A stretch of 64,000 nucleotides of DNA from CBDCGS01 sp965216915 (GTDB taxonomy: Bacteria > Pseudomonadota > Alphaproteobacteria > UBA828), in contig CBDCGS010000008.1 in assembly GCA_965216915.1 (NCBI GenBank), positions 62,001 through 126,000 on the forward strand, given 5' to 3'. The notes under the pieces are model-generated. The model was not told where the DNA came from and did not search any database. It saw only the letters and a list, made by a program, of their open reading frames with translations. The number at the start of each line of letters is the position of its first letter. The first letter of the stretch is position 1. A program made the position numbers and the translations under genes. This document shows positions 25,774 through 32,866 of the stretch, in pieces.

Positions 25774-25778
25774 GCGAG

Positions 25779-26180
25779 TCAGCTCGCGGGCCCGCCGCTT
25801 TGCCGGATCACATCCTGCCGGTCGAGCCGCGTGCGCACTGCGGTCAACAACTCATCCACCGTATAGGGTTTAGTGATGTAGTCGTCGGCGCCGAGCTCCA
25901 TGCCACGGCGCATGTCGGCGCGGCTCGCGGCGGCGGTGAGGAAAATCACCGGAACCGGCGCCGTGCGCTGATCAGCCCGGATCGCCTCGAGCGTGCCATA
26001 GCCGTTCAGCTCCGGCATCAGAACGTCGCAGATGATCAGGTCGGGCACGTCGGCTTGGGCCGCTTGAACGCCGCTCCGCCCATCGTCCGCGCCGGCCACG
26101 TCGTAGCCTTCGAGACGCAGCACCGTTTCGATCTTCTCACGGATCGGCGCCTCGTCCTCGATTACCAGGATCTTCGTCAT
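25779..26180 (-). CDS. Single-domain (CheY-like) response regulator
   Basis: 133 residues: a receiver only. The phospho-acceptor is D52 (LIICDVLMPELNG), acidic residues are EDE at 8-10, and the lysine is in DYITKPYTVDELL. The ATG at 26180 gives the canonical MTKILVIEDE start, so a 13-residue upstream extension is rejected. No kinase is adjacent. It may act by protein contact or in a phosphorelay. Confidence 0.88.
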   Translation of the reverse strand: MTKILVIEDEAPIREKIETVLRLEGYDVAGADDGRSGVQAAQADVPDLIICDVLMPELNGYGTLEAIRADQRTAPVPVIFLTAAASRADMRRGMELGADDYITKPYTVDELLTAVRTRLDRQDVIRQSGGPAS

Positions 26181-26255
26181 ATCCAATGCGCCTGCTGAAA
26201 TGCCGTATGCGGCGTGCATTCTAACCCCGATCGCGCCGCCGAAACCAGCAGCCCC

Positions 26256-26900
26256 CTATCCCGCCGCTTCGATCGGCCCGAGATAGCGCTCGAGGGTCTC
26301 GCGCGGGTGAGCGCCCTCGCGGAGCAGCCGCGGTCGGGCTCCCGAGAGATCGATCACCGTTGAGGCCACCGGCGACGGGGCGGGGCCGCCATCGATGACG
26401 AGCGCGAGGGCCGAGCCGAGGGTCCGCGCCACCGCGTCGGCCGTGGTCGGCGGGGGCGCGCCGCTCGGGTTCGCGCTCGGCGCCGTGAGCGGCCGGGCGG
26501 CGGCCGCGATCAGGCGGCGCGTGATCGCGTTCGCCGGAACCCGGAGCGCGATCGTGTCGCCGGCCGGATTGACGTGGGCCGACAAGGGGCTCGTCGCGCG
26601 GCGCGGCAGAACGAGGGTGAGCGGGCCGGGCCACAAGGCCGCTGCCGCCCGGCGCACCTCCGGCGCGAGATCGGCGTAGATCTCTGCCTCTGCGAGCGAG
26701 GCGATCAGCACGATCAGCGGTTTGTCGGGCGGTCGGCCCTTGGCGGCGAACACGCGCAACACCGCGTCATCATTCGTCGCGTCGGCGCCGAGGCCGTAGA
26801 CCGTATCGGTCGGGAAGCCGATCAGCTGGCCGGCCCGAATCGCCTCGGCAGCAGTCGCGATCGCGCGCTCGGTCGCGGGGAGGCAGGCGGGCGCGGTCAT
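26256..26900 (-). CDS. L-threonylcarbamoyladenylate synthase (Sua5/YciO/YrdC family)
   Basis: 214 residues. The family signature FPTDTVYGLGADATND is followed by KGRPPDKPLIVLIAS, WPGPLTLVLPRR and ALRVPAN, and later AVTAPSAN-like TAPSANPSG. The enzyme makes threonylcarbamoyl-AMP for t6A37 in tRNA. The length covers the YrdC domain without the extra Sua5 C-terminal domain, so it is of TsaC size. The GGPAPSPVASTVIDLSG block is conserved. Only 13 bp separate it from the cysQ gene upstream on the same strand. Confidence 0.88.
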   Translation of the reverse strand: MTAPACLPATERAIATAAEAIRAGQLIGFPTDTVYGLGADATNDDAVLRVFAAKGRPPDKPLIVLIASLAEAEIYADLAPEVRRAAAALWPGPLTLVLPRRATSPLSAHVNPAGDTIALRVPANAITRRLIAAAARPLTAPSANPSGAPPPTTADAVARTLGSALALVIDGGPAPSPVASTVIDLSGARPRLLREGAHPRETLERYLGPIEAAG

Positions 26901-26913
26901 GAGCGTCGGTCAG

Positions 26914-27687
26914 CTAGGTCGCGCCGCGGGCGATGAAGGATGGGTTCGCGAAATCCGCCTTGCCATAAAGGAGATCGCTGCCGTCGAGGCACCGCACACT
27001 GCCGCCCGCCGCGGAGAGGATCGCGTGTCCGGCGGCCGTGTCCCATTCCATGGTGCGTCCGAAGCGCGGATAGAGGTCGGCCGCGCCACGCGCGACCAGG
27101 CCGAACTTGAGCGCGCTGCCGGCGCTGGTGACGTCGCTGACCCCGTTCGCCGCGATGAAAGCATCGGTTTCCGGGTCGCGATGCGAGCGGCTTGCCACCG
27201 CGATCACGCCCTCTGCCGGCACGGGGCGCGCGCGAATGGGCGCAGGCGCGCCGCCGTCGACCACGACGCGGGCGCCCTCGACGGGATCCGCCAGGTAAGT
27301 CTCGTCGCGTGCCGGCACGTGTAGCACGCCGAGCACGGGCCGGCGGTCTTCGATGAGCGCAATATTGACAGTGAACTCACCGGTGTGGCGCAGGAACTCC
27401 TTGGTGCCGTCGAGCGGATCGACGAGCCAAAAGCGCGGCGCGCCGGTGGCGTCGCCGTTCAGGGTGGCCACGCTTTCCTCCGAGACGACCAAGATATCCG
27501 GGCTTGCCGCGCGCAGGCCCGCGACGATCGTGCGGTCGGCGATTTCGTCGGCTTCCGTGACGGGCGAGGCATCATCCTTGACGCGCATGTCGACGTCGGT
27601 TCGGTAGAGGCGCATGATCGCGCGGCCGGCCTCGACGGCCAGTCGATGGGCGGCGTGCGTCAGGGCGGCGTAGTCGGGGGACCCCAT
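26914..27687 (-). CDS. cysQ: 3'(2'),5'-bisphosphate nucleotidase CysQ
   Basis: 257 residues in the IMPase fold. The metal motifs are VSEES, FWLVDPLDGTKEFLRHTGEFTVNIAL and RTMEWDTAAGHAILSAAGG. The DGTKEF and GEFTVNIAL forms are typical of CysQ, which clears the 3'-phosphoadenosine phosphate left by sulfate assimilation. The ATG at 27687 (MGSPDYAALTHAAHRLA) is chosen on homology; a start 16 codons upstream is possible. It is divergent from the UDG-family gene. Confidence 0.9.
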   Translation of the reverse strand: MGSPDYAALTHAAHRLAVEAGRAIMRLYRTDVDMRVKDDASPVTEADEIADRTIVAGLRAASPDILVVSEESVATLNGDATGAPRFWLVDPLDGTKEFLRHTGEFTVNIALIEDRRPVLGVLHVPARDETYLADPVEGARVVVDGGAPAPIRARPVPAEGVIAVASRSHRDPETDAFIAANGVSDVTSAGSALKFGLVARGAADLYPRFGRTMEWDTAAGHAILSAAGGSVRCLDGSDLLYGKADFANPSFIARGAT

Positions 27688-27765
27688 GGCAATGTCCGAA
27701 TGTCGTTGAACACCAGTTGCAGCGCCACCGCTCACCCCGATGCTAGCACACTCGGGTGGTGAGCC

Positions 27766-28371
27766 GTGGCGCCGGTTGAGTGTGGATCAACGGGTCTTGC
27801 CGCTCTGTTAAGCGATGTCCGCGCGTGCACCGTTTGCGCGCACGCGCTTCCGCTCGGGCCGCGGCCCATCGTGCAGGTCGCGCCCGGCGCGCGCGTTCTC
27901 ATCATCGGCCAAGCGCCGGCGCGCCGGGTGCATGAGAGTGGCGTGCCCTTCGACGACCCATCGGGCGATCGCCTGCGCGCGTGGCTCGGCATCGACCGAG
28001 CGGTGTTCTACTCGGAGCGGGTCGCGCTCTTGCCGATGGGGTTCTGCTATCCCGGCCGGGGCACGGGCGGGGATCTGCCGCCGCGGAAGGAATGCGCACC
28101 CCTCTGGCACGCACGCCTGTTGGCGGCGATGCCGGCGCTCCGGCTCAGGGTGCTGATCGGTCGTCACGCGCTCGCTGGCTATTTGCCCGGCCGGCGGCCG
28201 CGCTCGCTGACAGACGCGGTGCGCCGGGCCGCGTCCTATTTGCCGGAGCACCTCCCGCTGCCCCACCCCTCGCCGCGCAACACCCCCTGGTTTCGACGGC
28301 ACCCGTGGTTTGAGGAGGAGGTCCTTCCGCTCGCCCGAGCGGCTGTGGAACGAGCGGTCTCAATAGGATAG
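27766..28371 (+). CDS. Uracil-DNA glycosylase superfamily protein
   Basis: 201 residues from a GTG start. An N-terminal CxxC pair (RACTVCAH) is followed by RVLIIGQAPARRVHESGVPFDDPSGDRLR, the active-site block of UDG-fold proteins, and later LPHPSPRN, the usual substrate-binding HPS loop. Only two of the four Cys of Fe-S-type UDGs are evident. It may remove damaged bases or be a divergent member with another role. Confidence 0.82.
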   Translation: MAPVECGSTGLAALLSDVRACTVCAHALPLGPRPIVQVAPGARVLIIGQAPARRVHESGVPFDDPSGDRLRAWLGIDRAVFYSERVALLPMGFCYPGRGTGGDLPPRKECAPLWHARLLAAMPALRLRVLIGRHALAGYLPGRRPRSLTDAVRRAASYLPEHLPLPHPSPRNTPWFRRHPWFEEEVLPLARAAVERAVSIG

Positions 28372-28513
28372 CCCCGATCAAGACCGATCACATTCTCGCG
28401 ATGGCGGGGGGAAAAGCCCTTTTTTCGGGATGCGGGTTCCACCATTATCTGAGCGGCAACGGCCGCCGCCGAGCGGCCCACAAGCACTCGGTCGACCTTA
28501 TGAGGAGATTGTC

Positions 28514-28717
28514 ATGATCAAGGAAACTGTTGTTGCCGTTACCGTTGTCACGATGGCCGCCGGCGCGGCCCTGGCCCCGACTGCGGTCTCGGCTGACAAC
28601 AAGCCCTTCCAGATTGCCGCTTGCAATCCCTGCAATCCGTGCAATCCGTGTAACCCCTGCAATCCGTGTAACCCGTGCAATCCTTGCAATCCGTGCAATC
28701 CTTGCGCGGCCGGGTAA
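28514..28717 (+). CDS. Small exported Cys-Asn-Pro repeat protein
   Basis: 67 residues. A Sec signal (MIKETVVAVTVVTMAAGAAL, then APTAVSA) is followed by a ~10-residue linker and nine uninterrupted Cys-Asn-Pro units, a last Cys and Ala-Ala-Gly at the C-terminus, giving ten Cys at a fixed spacing of three. GAGGAG lies seven bases upstream of the ATG, and a Rho-independent terminator follows, so this is a real short gene. The same repeat occurs in the P460-like protein at 30678. A three-residue period would align Cys along one face of an extended helix, suited to metal binding or cross-linking (inference). Each unit has the Cys-x-Pro core of formylglycine-generating-enzyme sites, and such an enzyme-like gene is nearby. 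Confidence 0.85.
   Translation: MIKETVVAVTVVTMAAGAALAPTAVSADNKPFQIAACNPCNPCNPCNPCNPCNPCNPCNPCNPCAAG
28622..28705 (+). repeat. 9-bp coding tandem repeat (nine units)
   Basis: Nine in-frame copies of TGCAATCCN/TGTAACCCN plus a terminal TGC. Asn codons vary between AAT and AAC, Pro codons between CCC, CCG and CCT, and Cys codons between TGC and TGT, so the peptide is kept while synonymous sites vary. Confidence 0.9.
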
Positions 28718-28770
28718 GCTGAGGGTCACAGTCGAACCGGGCGATCCACTGGGTCGCCCGGCTCGAAACG

Positions 28771-28801
28771 AAAACCGCCCCGATGCTCGGGGCGGTTTTT
28801 T
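28771..28801 (+). terminator. Rho-independent terminator after the CNP peptide gene
   Basis: The inverted repeat AACCGCCCCGA / TCGGGGCGGTT around a 3-nt loop is followed by a T-run (TTTTTTC), with a matching A-run on the other side. It could stop both this gene and the convergent His-rich gene. A second hairpin, CCGGGCGA / TCGCCCGG at 28737-28761, lies just upstream. Confidence 0.9.
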
Positions 28802-28827
28802 CTTGCCGGCCTCGGCGCGGACCTGCG

Positions 28828-29601
28828 CTAGCTCGCTTTGGCGTCGCGCTGCTCGATCGCCGCGCGCACGGCGGCGATCTGCGCGTCGACCGATACCTCG
28901 GCTTGGGAGGTGACCTCGAGCGCGCGGTCCTCCAGCACGTCCTGGTCGGGACTGCCGGCTTGCCAATCCGCGATCACCGTGTCGCGCGCCTTCAAGAGCA
29001 TGATGATTTGCGGCCAAAACAGCCGCACCATGCCACTGACCCACCGATTGGTCGGCCAGGAGGGCTGCGCGTGATCGATCACGAAGCGCTCGATCACGCT
29101 GCACACATCGCTCGCCTTGTACCAGGTTTCGCCCGTGACCCAGCGGTTGGTGGTGAAAAGACGGAGGGGCAAGCCCTTTTCGTCCATCGAGATGCCGACG
29201 ATGTGGGTGAGGGCATCATCGCCCTTCGGCCACTGCGAGGTGTCGCTGTGCTTCTTGGGCCGCATGCCGCGCGGCATGCCCTTGGCGCGCACGAAGGTGT
29301 GGAAATGGCCATGCTCCCGGTCGCGCAGACCCCCCGGATGGGCGTGGTAAAAATATTGGGCGTGGCTCCCCCAGTCGTAGACGTCGCCCTTCGGGTAATG
29401 GTCCCACTCGTAAAAGGTGCCTTGGTTGCGCAGAATCTCGCCCACCACGTTGCTGTCGGTCTTGCCGAGCACGCGGTGGATCTCGAGGATATCCTCGCCC
29501 GCCGCGAGCATCATGCGCAGCCGTTTGGGCGGCTGGGTTGCCAGATCGAGCTGGCGGGCTTCCTCTCTCCGCTCCGCGACGCGGGCGCCAGCTTGGGCCA
29601 C
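28828..29601 (-). CDS. Hypothetical His-rich cytosolic protein of the CNP-repeat locus
   Basis: 257 residues from a GTG with an excellent AGAGGAGG ribosome-binding site five bases away. There is no signal peptide or membrane helix. Conserved-looking blocks are YEWDHYPKGDVYDWGSHAQY, FYHAHPGG and REHGHFHTFVRAKGMP, whose clustered His residues suggest a metal site. It resembles a conserved domain of unknown function (possibly the one called DUF6969; not verified). It is transcribed after the SUMF1-like gene (68-bp gap), so the two form a minus-strand operon between the two CNP-repeat genes. A role in metal handling or maturation of the repeat proteins is inference only. Confidence 0.75.
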   Translation of the reverse strand: MAQAGARVAERREEARQLDLATQPPKRLRMMLAAGEDILEIHRVLGKTDSNVVGEILRNQGTFYEWDHYPKGDVYDWGSHAQYFYHAHPGGLRDREHGHFHTFVRAKGMPRGMRPKKHSDTSQWPKGDDALTHIVGISMDEKGLPLRLFTTNRWVTGETWYKASDVCSVIERFVIDHAQPSWPTNRWVSGMVRLFWPQIIMLLKARDTVIADWQAGSPDQDVLEDRALEVTSQAEVSVDAQIAAVRAAIEQRDAKAS

Positions 29602-29669
29602 GGCGACCTCCTCTAGTCTGGGTACGGATCTCCCGAAAGATAGAGCGACACGCTCCGGTGGACCAGGGT

Positions 29670-30551
29670 TTAGCGCACCTCCCGGACCAGGCGGAACCCA
29701 ATGAGAATGTGCTTGATCTCGGCCGGGCGGGCATGGCGCGCCGCGCTACGGCAAACCCCGCAGCCTTTGTCGTCCCACGAGCCACCCTTCACGACGAAGC
29801 GTCCGGGGTTGCCCGGCGAGGCGGTCCATTCGAACACCTGGCCCGCCATGTCGCGGACGCCGAAGGGGCTTTCCCCGGCGGGAAAGCTGCCGACCGGTAG
29901 GGTATCGAAGGGGCCGCGGTCGTGGCTGTTGAGCAGCGTCGGCTCGAAGGTATCGCCCCACGGGAAAGCCCGCCCGTCGGTGCCGCGCGCCGCCTTTTCC
30001 CACTCGAGCTCGGTGGGCAGGCGCCAGCGGCGGCCGGTCCGGGAAGAGAGCCAGCGGGCATAGGCCTCGGCGTCGGCATGAGAGACCAGCACGACCGGAT
30101 GATCCGCGCGTCCCGCCGGCGGCCGACCGTCGGCCCAGGCGTGGCGGCGCGTGCGCGCGTAAGGGTGAACGAGCCGATAGCCGCGCCAGGTCTCGGCATC
30201 GACATCCGGTGCAGGATGACCGGTCTCCTCGACGAAGGCCTGGTACGCCCGGTTGGTCACGGGCGTCACCATGATCGCGTAGGCGGGCAGCGTCGCGCGG
30301 CCTCTCGGGCGCTCGCGGGCGTACCATCGACCGGTCCGGGTGCGGCTGTGGCCATAGGCGGTCTCGTCGAGCCGGTAGCCGCGCTCGCGCTCATCGGCGT
30401 CGGAGCCGTTCACGAACGCGCCGGCCGGGATGTCCACGGTCATTGGCGGGGCGAGCTCGGCGCCACCGGCAACGGCGGCCGCGCTCCAGGGGTCCGCCAG
30501 GGCAATCAGCGCTGCGGCCGCGAGCGCCCGAATGAGCCGTGCTGCGATCAT
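29670..30551 (-). CDS. Exported SUMF1/formylglycine-generating-enzyme-like protein
   Basis: 293 residues from the ATG at 30551; the first ~35 (MIAARLIRALAAAALIALA) look like a Sec signal. The SUMF1 domain fills the rest: MTVDIPAGAFVNGSDADERE, MVTPVTNRAYQAFVEETG, HPVVLVSHADAEAYARWLS, RLPTELEWEKAARGTDGR, FGVRDMAGQVFEW and VKGGSWDDKG ending GFRLVREV. The loop after GGSW has C264 and C267 (GCGVC). In true formylglycine-generating enzymes this loop carries the Cu(I)-binding catalytic Cys pair, spaced more widely. The neighbours are two secreted Cys-x-Pro repeat proteins. SUMF1 folds also serve other oxidative or binding roles, so catalysis is unproven. Confidence 0.85.
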   Translation of the reverse strand: MIAARLIRALAAAALIALADPWSAAAVAGGAELAPPMTVDIPAGAFVNGSDADERERGYRLDETAYGHSRTRTGRWYARERPRGRATLPAYAIMVTPVTNRAYQAFVEETGHPAPDVDAETWRGYRLVHPYARTRRHAWADGRPPAGRADHPVVLVSHADAEAYARWLSSRTGRRWRLPTELEWEKAARGTDGRAFPWGDTFEPTLLNSHDRGPFDTLPVGSFPAGESPFGVRDMAGQVFEWTASPGNPGRFVVKGGSWDDKGCGVCRSAARHARPAEIKHILIGFRLVREVR

Positions 30552-30677
30552 CGACCGAACGCTAGCGGAACCCCATTCGCACGCGAAGTCACAACAATTT
30601 GAGGCAAAGAGCGTTGCCCTCTTGCCAGGCGGCCCCAACAATCCCCATCAGGAGAGTGCTTACCCAAAGGGAGCTTC

Positions 30678-31748
30678 ATGATGCCGCTCAAGAACAAATT
30701 AATCTCGGGGACGGTGGTGACCGTCGTGATCGGCGTGAGCGTCGCGGTAGCCGCTGGCGGCACGGCTGCGACGAGCAAGCCGAAAGGCGACAATCCAACC
30801 GCCATTCCGCACGCCCAGAATGGGACATTCCAGCTCGCCGCGTCGCACAACGCGTGCAATCCCTGCAACCCGTGCAATCCCTGTAGTCCGTGTAGTCCCT
30901 GCAGTCCGTGTAGTCCCTGCAGTCCGTGTAATCCGTGCAACCCCTGCAATCCGTGTAATCCCTGCAATCCGTGTAATCCCTGCAATCCGTGTAATCCCTG
31001 CAATCCGTGCAACCCGTGCAATCCGTGTAACCCGTGCAATCCCTGCGCAGCTGGGGCAGGAGGCGGGTCCGATTGCGTCGTTCCACGGTTGGCATCGGCG
31101 AGCAATCCCTGCAATCCGTGCAATCCCTGCAATCCCTGCAATCCCTGCAATCCCTGCAATCCCTGCAATCCCTGCAATCCCTGCAATCCGTGCAACCCCT
31201 GCAACCCTTGCAACCCCTGCAACCCTTGCAATCCCTGCGCAGCGGGCGCAGCGGCTGAGCTGACGGCGGCGGAGGCCAAGGCTGCCTATGCTTGCATCCA
31301 GGCGACGTTGAAGGCGGGCTACGAGAAATCCGGGAACGCAGCCGCTGCGGTCTACACGAGCTGGAAGAACTACGCGACGCAGCCCTATGTCTCGGACACG
31401 CATGGCGGCCGGTACGTCAACAACTACGCGAACGCGCGCGGGTCGAATTATGGCCTTTACGAACAGGCCGGACCGGCGCCCGAGGGCACCGTGCTCGCGA
31501 AAGACAGTTTCGGGATCAAGAACGGCAAGGTAAGCCCCGGCCCGCTGTTCCTGATGGAGAAGATGGCGGCGGGATTCAATGCGGAAAGCCAGGATTGGCG
31601 CTATACGTTGATCCTACCCAACGGCAAGGTCCTGGGCGCCACCGGTGGCGAGGGCTCGAGCAAGGTGGGCTTTTGCATCGACTGCCACATCGCTGTGGAG
31701 GAGCAGGATAGTCGGTTCTATCTTGATGAAGCCTATCGGGTGAATTAA
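30678..31748 (+). CDS. Exported Cys-Asn-Pro repeat protein with C-terminal cytochrome P460-like domain
   Basis: 356 residues with GGGAG before the ATG. Signal segment ~1-28 (ISGTVVTVVIGVSVAVAAGG). Residues 60-123: 21 Cys-x-Pro units (3 CNP, 5 CSP, 13 CNP) plus Cys. A linker with one more Cys (DCVVPRL) follows. Residues 142-187: one SNP and 14 CNP units plus Cys. From ~195 the P460 domain: THGGRYVNNYANARGS, GPLFLMEKMAAGFN, DWRYTLILPNGKVLG and the heme-binding FCIDCH (C333, C336, H337). P460 proteins oxidise hydroxylamine or bind NO in the periplasm. A P460 domain carrying 35 Cys-x-Pro units is most unusual. Divergent from the SUMF1-like gene with a 126-bp gap. Confidence 0.9.
   Translation: MMPLKNKLISGTVVTVVIGVSVAVAAGGTAATSKPKGDNPTAIPHAQNGTFQLAASHNACNPCNPCNPCSPCSPCSPCSPCSPCNPCNPCNPCNPCNPCNPCNPCNPCNPCNPCNPCNPCNPCAAGAGGGSDCVVPRLASASNPCNPCNPCNPCNPCNPCNPCNPCNPCNPCNPCNPCNPCNPCNPCAAGAAAELTAAEAKAAYACIQATLKAGYEKSGNAAAAVYTSWKNYATQPYVSDTHGGRYVNNYANARGSNYGLYEQAGPAPEGTVLAKDSFGIKNGKVSPGPLFLMEKMAAGFNAESQDWRYTLILPNGKVLGATGGEGSSKVGFCIDCHIAVEEQDSRFYLDEAYRVN
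30855..31046 (+). repeat. 9-bp coding tandem repeat, block 1 (21 units)
   Basis: Twenty-one in-frame 9-bp units plus a final TGC. Units 4-8 read TGTAGTCC or TGCAGTCC (Cys-Ser-Pro), a run that alternates TGC/TGT and CCC/CCG and so looks like a local duplication of an 18-bp pair. An 18-bp alternation (TGTAATCCC TGCAATCCG) is also seen in units 11-17. Confidence 0.92.
31101..31238 (+). repeat. 9-bp coding tandem repeat, block 2 (15 units)
   Basis: One AGCAATCCC (Ser-Asn-Pro) unit and 14 Cys-Asn-Pro units plus a final TGC. Seven successive units (2-8) are the identical 9-mer TGCAATCCC, pointing to recent slippage or unequal crossover. Units 10-13 use AAC instead. Confidence 0.92.
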
Positions 31749-31771
31749 CCCGGTCTCCGACAGTGTCGCAT

Positions 31772-31801
31772 ATCGGCCCCGGGGGCGCCCCCGGGGCCGA
31801 T
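31772..31801 (+). terminator. Perfect 30-bp GC-rich palindrome after the P460 gene
   Basis: Arms ATCGGCCCCGGGGGC and GCCCCCGGGGCCGAT abut with no separate loop; the RNA would fold with a few central bases unpaired. It lies 24 bp after the P460-like stop, followed by only a weak T-rich tract (TCTCCTTTCC). A likely terminator or mRNA-stability hairpin. Confidence 0.7.
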
Positions 31802-31889
31802 CTCCTTTCCAGGGTGGCATGCCGGCCGGCTTGAACGGCGCCCGCAGCCACCCTATCCTGCGGCGACAACGTGCTCATGGAGGTTATAG

Positions 31890-32279
31890 ATGCGCGGACG
31901 AAACCTGGTCGCGACGGTTCTCGCGGCAAGCTTGATGATGGCGGGTGGCGCCGCCTTGGCCGGCGACGGTGATGCCGATGCCGGCAAGAAGGTCTTCAAG
32001 AAATGCAAGGCCTGCCACACCGTTGAAGAGGGCGGCAAGCACAAGATTGGGCCGAACCTCTATGGTGTGATGGGGCGCGAATCCGGCATGGCCGACGGCT
32101 TCAAGAAATATTCGAAGGCCATGAAGGAAGCGGCGATCGTGTGGACCGACGAGACGCTCGGGGAGTACCTCGCCGATCCGAAGGGCTATATCCCGAAGAA
32201 CAAGATGGCCTTCAAAGGCCTGAAGAAGGAGAAGGACCGCGTCAACGTCATCGCCTACATCAAGCAACACGGTTCGTAG
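31890..32279 (+). CDS. Periplasmic class I c-type cytochrome
   Basis: 129 residues. Signal peptide ~1-24 (VATVLAASLMMAGGAALA). Single heme site CKACH (C39, C42, H43), then GPNLYGVMGRESG and a probable axial Met in PKNKMAFKG. This is the cytochrome c2/c550-like pattern with a helical C-terminus (DRVNVIAYIKQHGS). An AGGTT tract precedes the ATG. It follows the P460-like gene on the same strand and could accept its electrons. The apt gene starts 21 bp downstream. Confidence 0.92.
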   Translation: MRGRNLVATVLAASLMMAGGAALAGDGDADAGKKVFKKCKACHTVEEGGKHKIGPNLYGVMGRESGMADGFKKYSKAMKEAAIVWTDETLGEYLADPKGYIPKNKMAFKGLKKEKDRVNVIAYIKQHGS

Positions 32280-32299
32280 TCGCCCGAGGAGGCGCCGAC

Positions 32300-32866
32300 G
32301 TGCTGGAATTTGAGGCCGACGGCCGCGAGGCGCGGATCGCGCTGCGCGATCTCGATCTGCGGGATCACATCCGGCAAATCCCGGATTTCCCGAAGCCGGG
32401 GATCTTGTTCTACGATCTGTCGACCTTGCTGGCCGATGCCGGCGCGTGGGCGGAGACGATCGATCGCCTGGCCCACATCGTCGAGCGGGACGAGCCCGAC
32501 GTGCTCGCCGGGATCGAGTCGCGCGGCTTTCTGGTCGCGGCGCCGCTCGCCTACAAGCTCGGCTGCGGCTTCCTCATGGTGCGCAAGCGGGGCAAGCTTC
32601 CGGGTGACACCATCGGTCACGAATATGCGCTGGAATATGGCACCGATCGTGTCGAGGTGCAGGCCGATGCCATCACGCCGGGCCAGCGCGTCGTGCTGCT
32701 GGATGATCTCCTCGCGACCGGCGGCACGGCGGCGGCGGCCGAGGCGCTGCTCCGCCGGGTCGGTGCCGAGGTGATCGGCGCCGCCTTCATCATCGAGCTG
32801 ACGTTCCTCGGCGGGCGCGCGCGCCTGGACCTCCCGGTGACCTCGCTCGTGCGCTACGACGAGTAG
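32300..32866 (+). CDS. apt: Adenine phosphoribosyltransferase
   Basis: 188 residues from a GTG at 32300, chosen because AGGAGG lies eight bases upstream. It salvages adenine with PRPP to AMP. Visible motifs are DFPKPGILFYDLSTLL, AGIESRGFLVAAPLAYKLG, VRKRGKLPG and the PRPP loop VVLLDDLLATGGTAAAAEAL. Slightly longer than usual at the N-terminus. The 3' end overlaps the opposing lipoprotein gene by 13 bp. Confidence 0.92.
   Translation: MLEFEADGREARIALRDLDLRDHIRQIPDFPKPGILFYDLSTLLADAGAWAETIDRLAHIVERDEPDVLAGIESRGFLVAAPLAYKLGCGFLMVRKRGKLPGDTIGHEYALEYGTDRVEVQADAITPGQRVVLLDDLLATGGTAAAAEALLRRVGAEVIGAAFIIELTFLGGRARLDLPVTSLVRYDE

Noticed and set aside
28514..28717. Small CNP peptide as a ribosomally made natural-product precursor (lanthipeptide or similar)
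   Set aside because: A Sec signal is present and no lanthipeptide, radical-SAM or YcaO enzyme is near. The repeat continues into a full heme protein at 30678, which points to a structural or metal role. Not fully excluded.
28622..31238. Cys-Asn-Pro arrays as a CRISPR or non-coding satellite
   Set aside because: Units are 9 bp without spacers and remain in frame in two genes with signal peptides.
30699..31403. Repetitive minus-strand frames (Ala-Gly-Ile-type or Leu-Gln-Gly-type repeats) opposite the P460 gene
   Set aside because: They are the complement of the Cys-x-Pro arrays. They have no signal peptide or ribosome-binding site, while the plus frame has both plus a heme domain.
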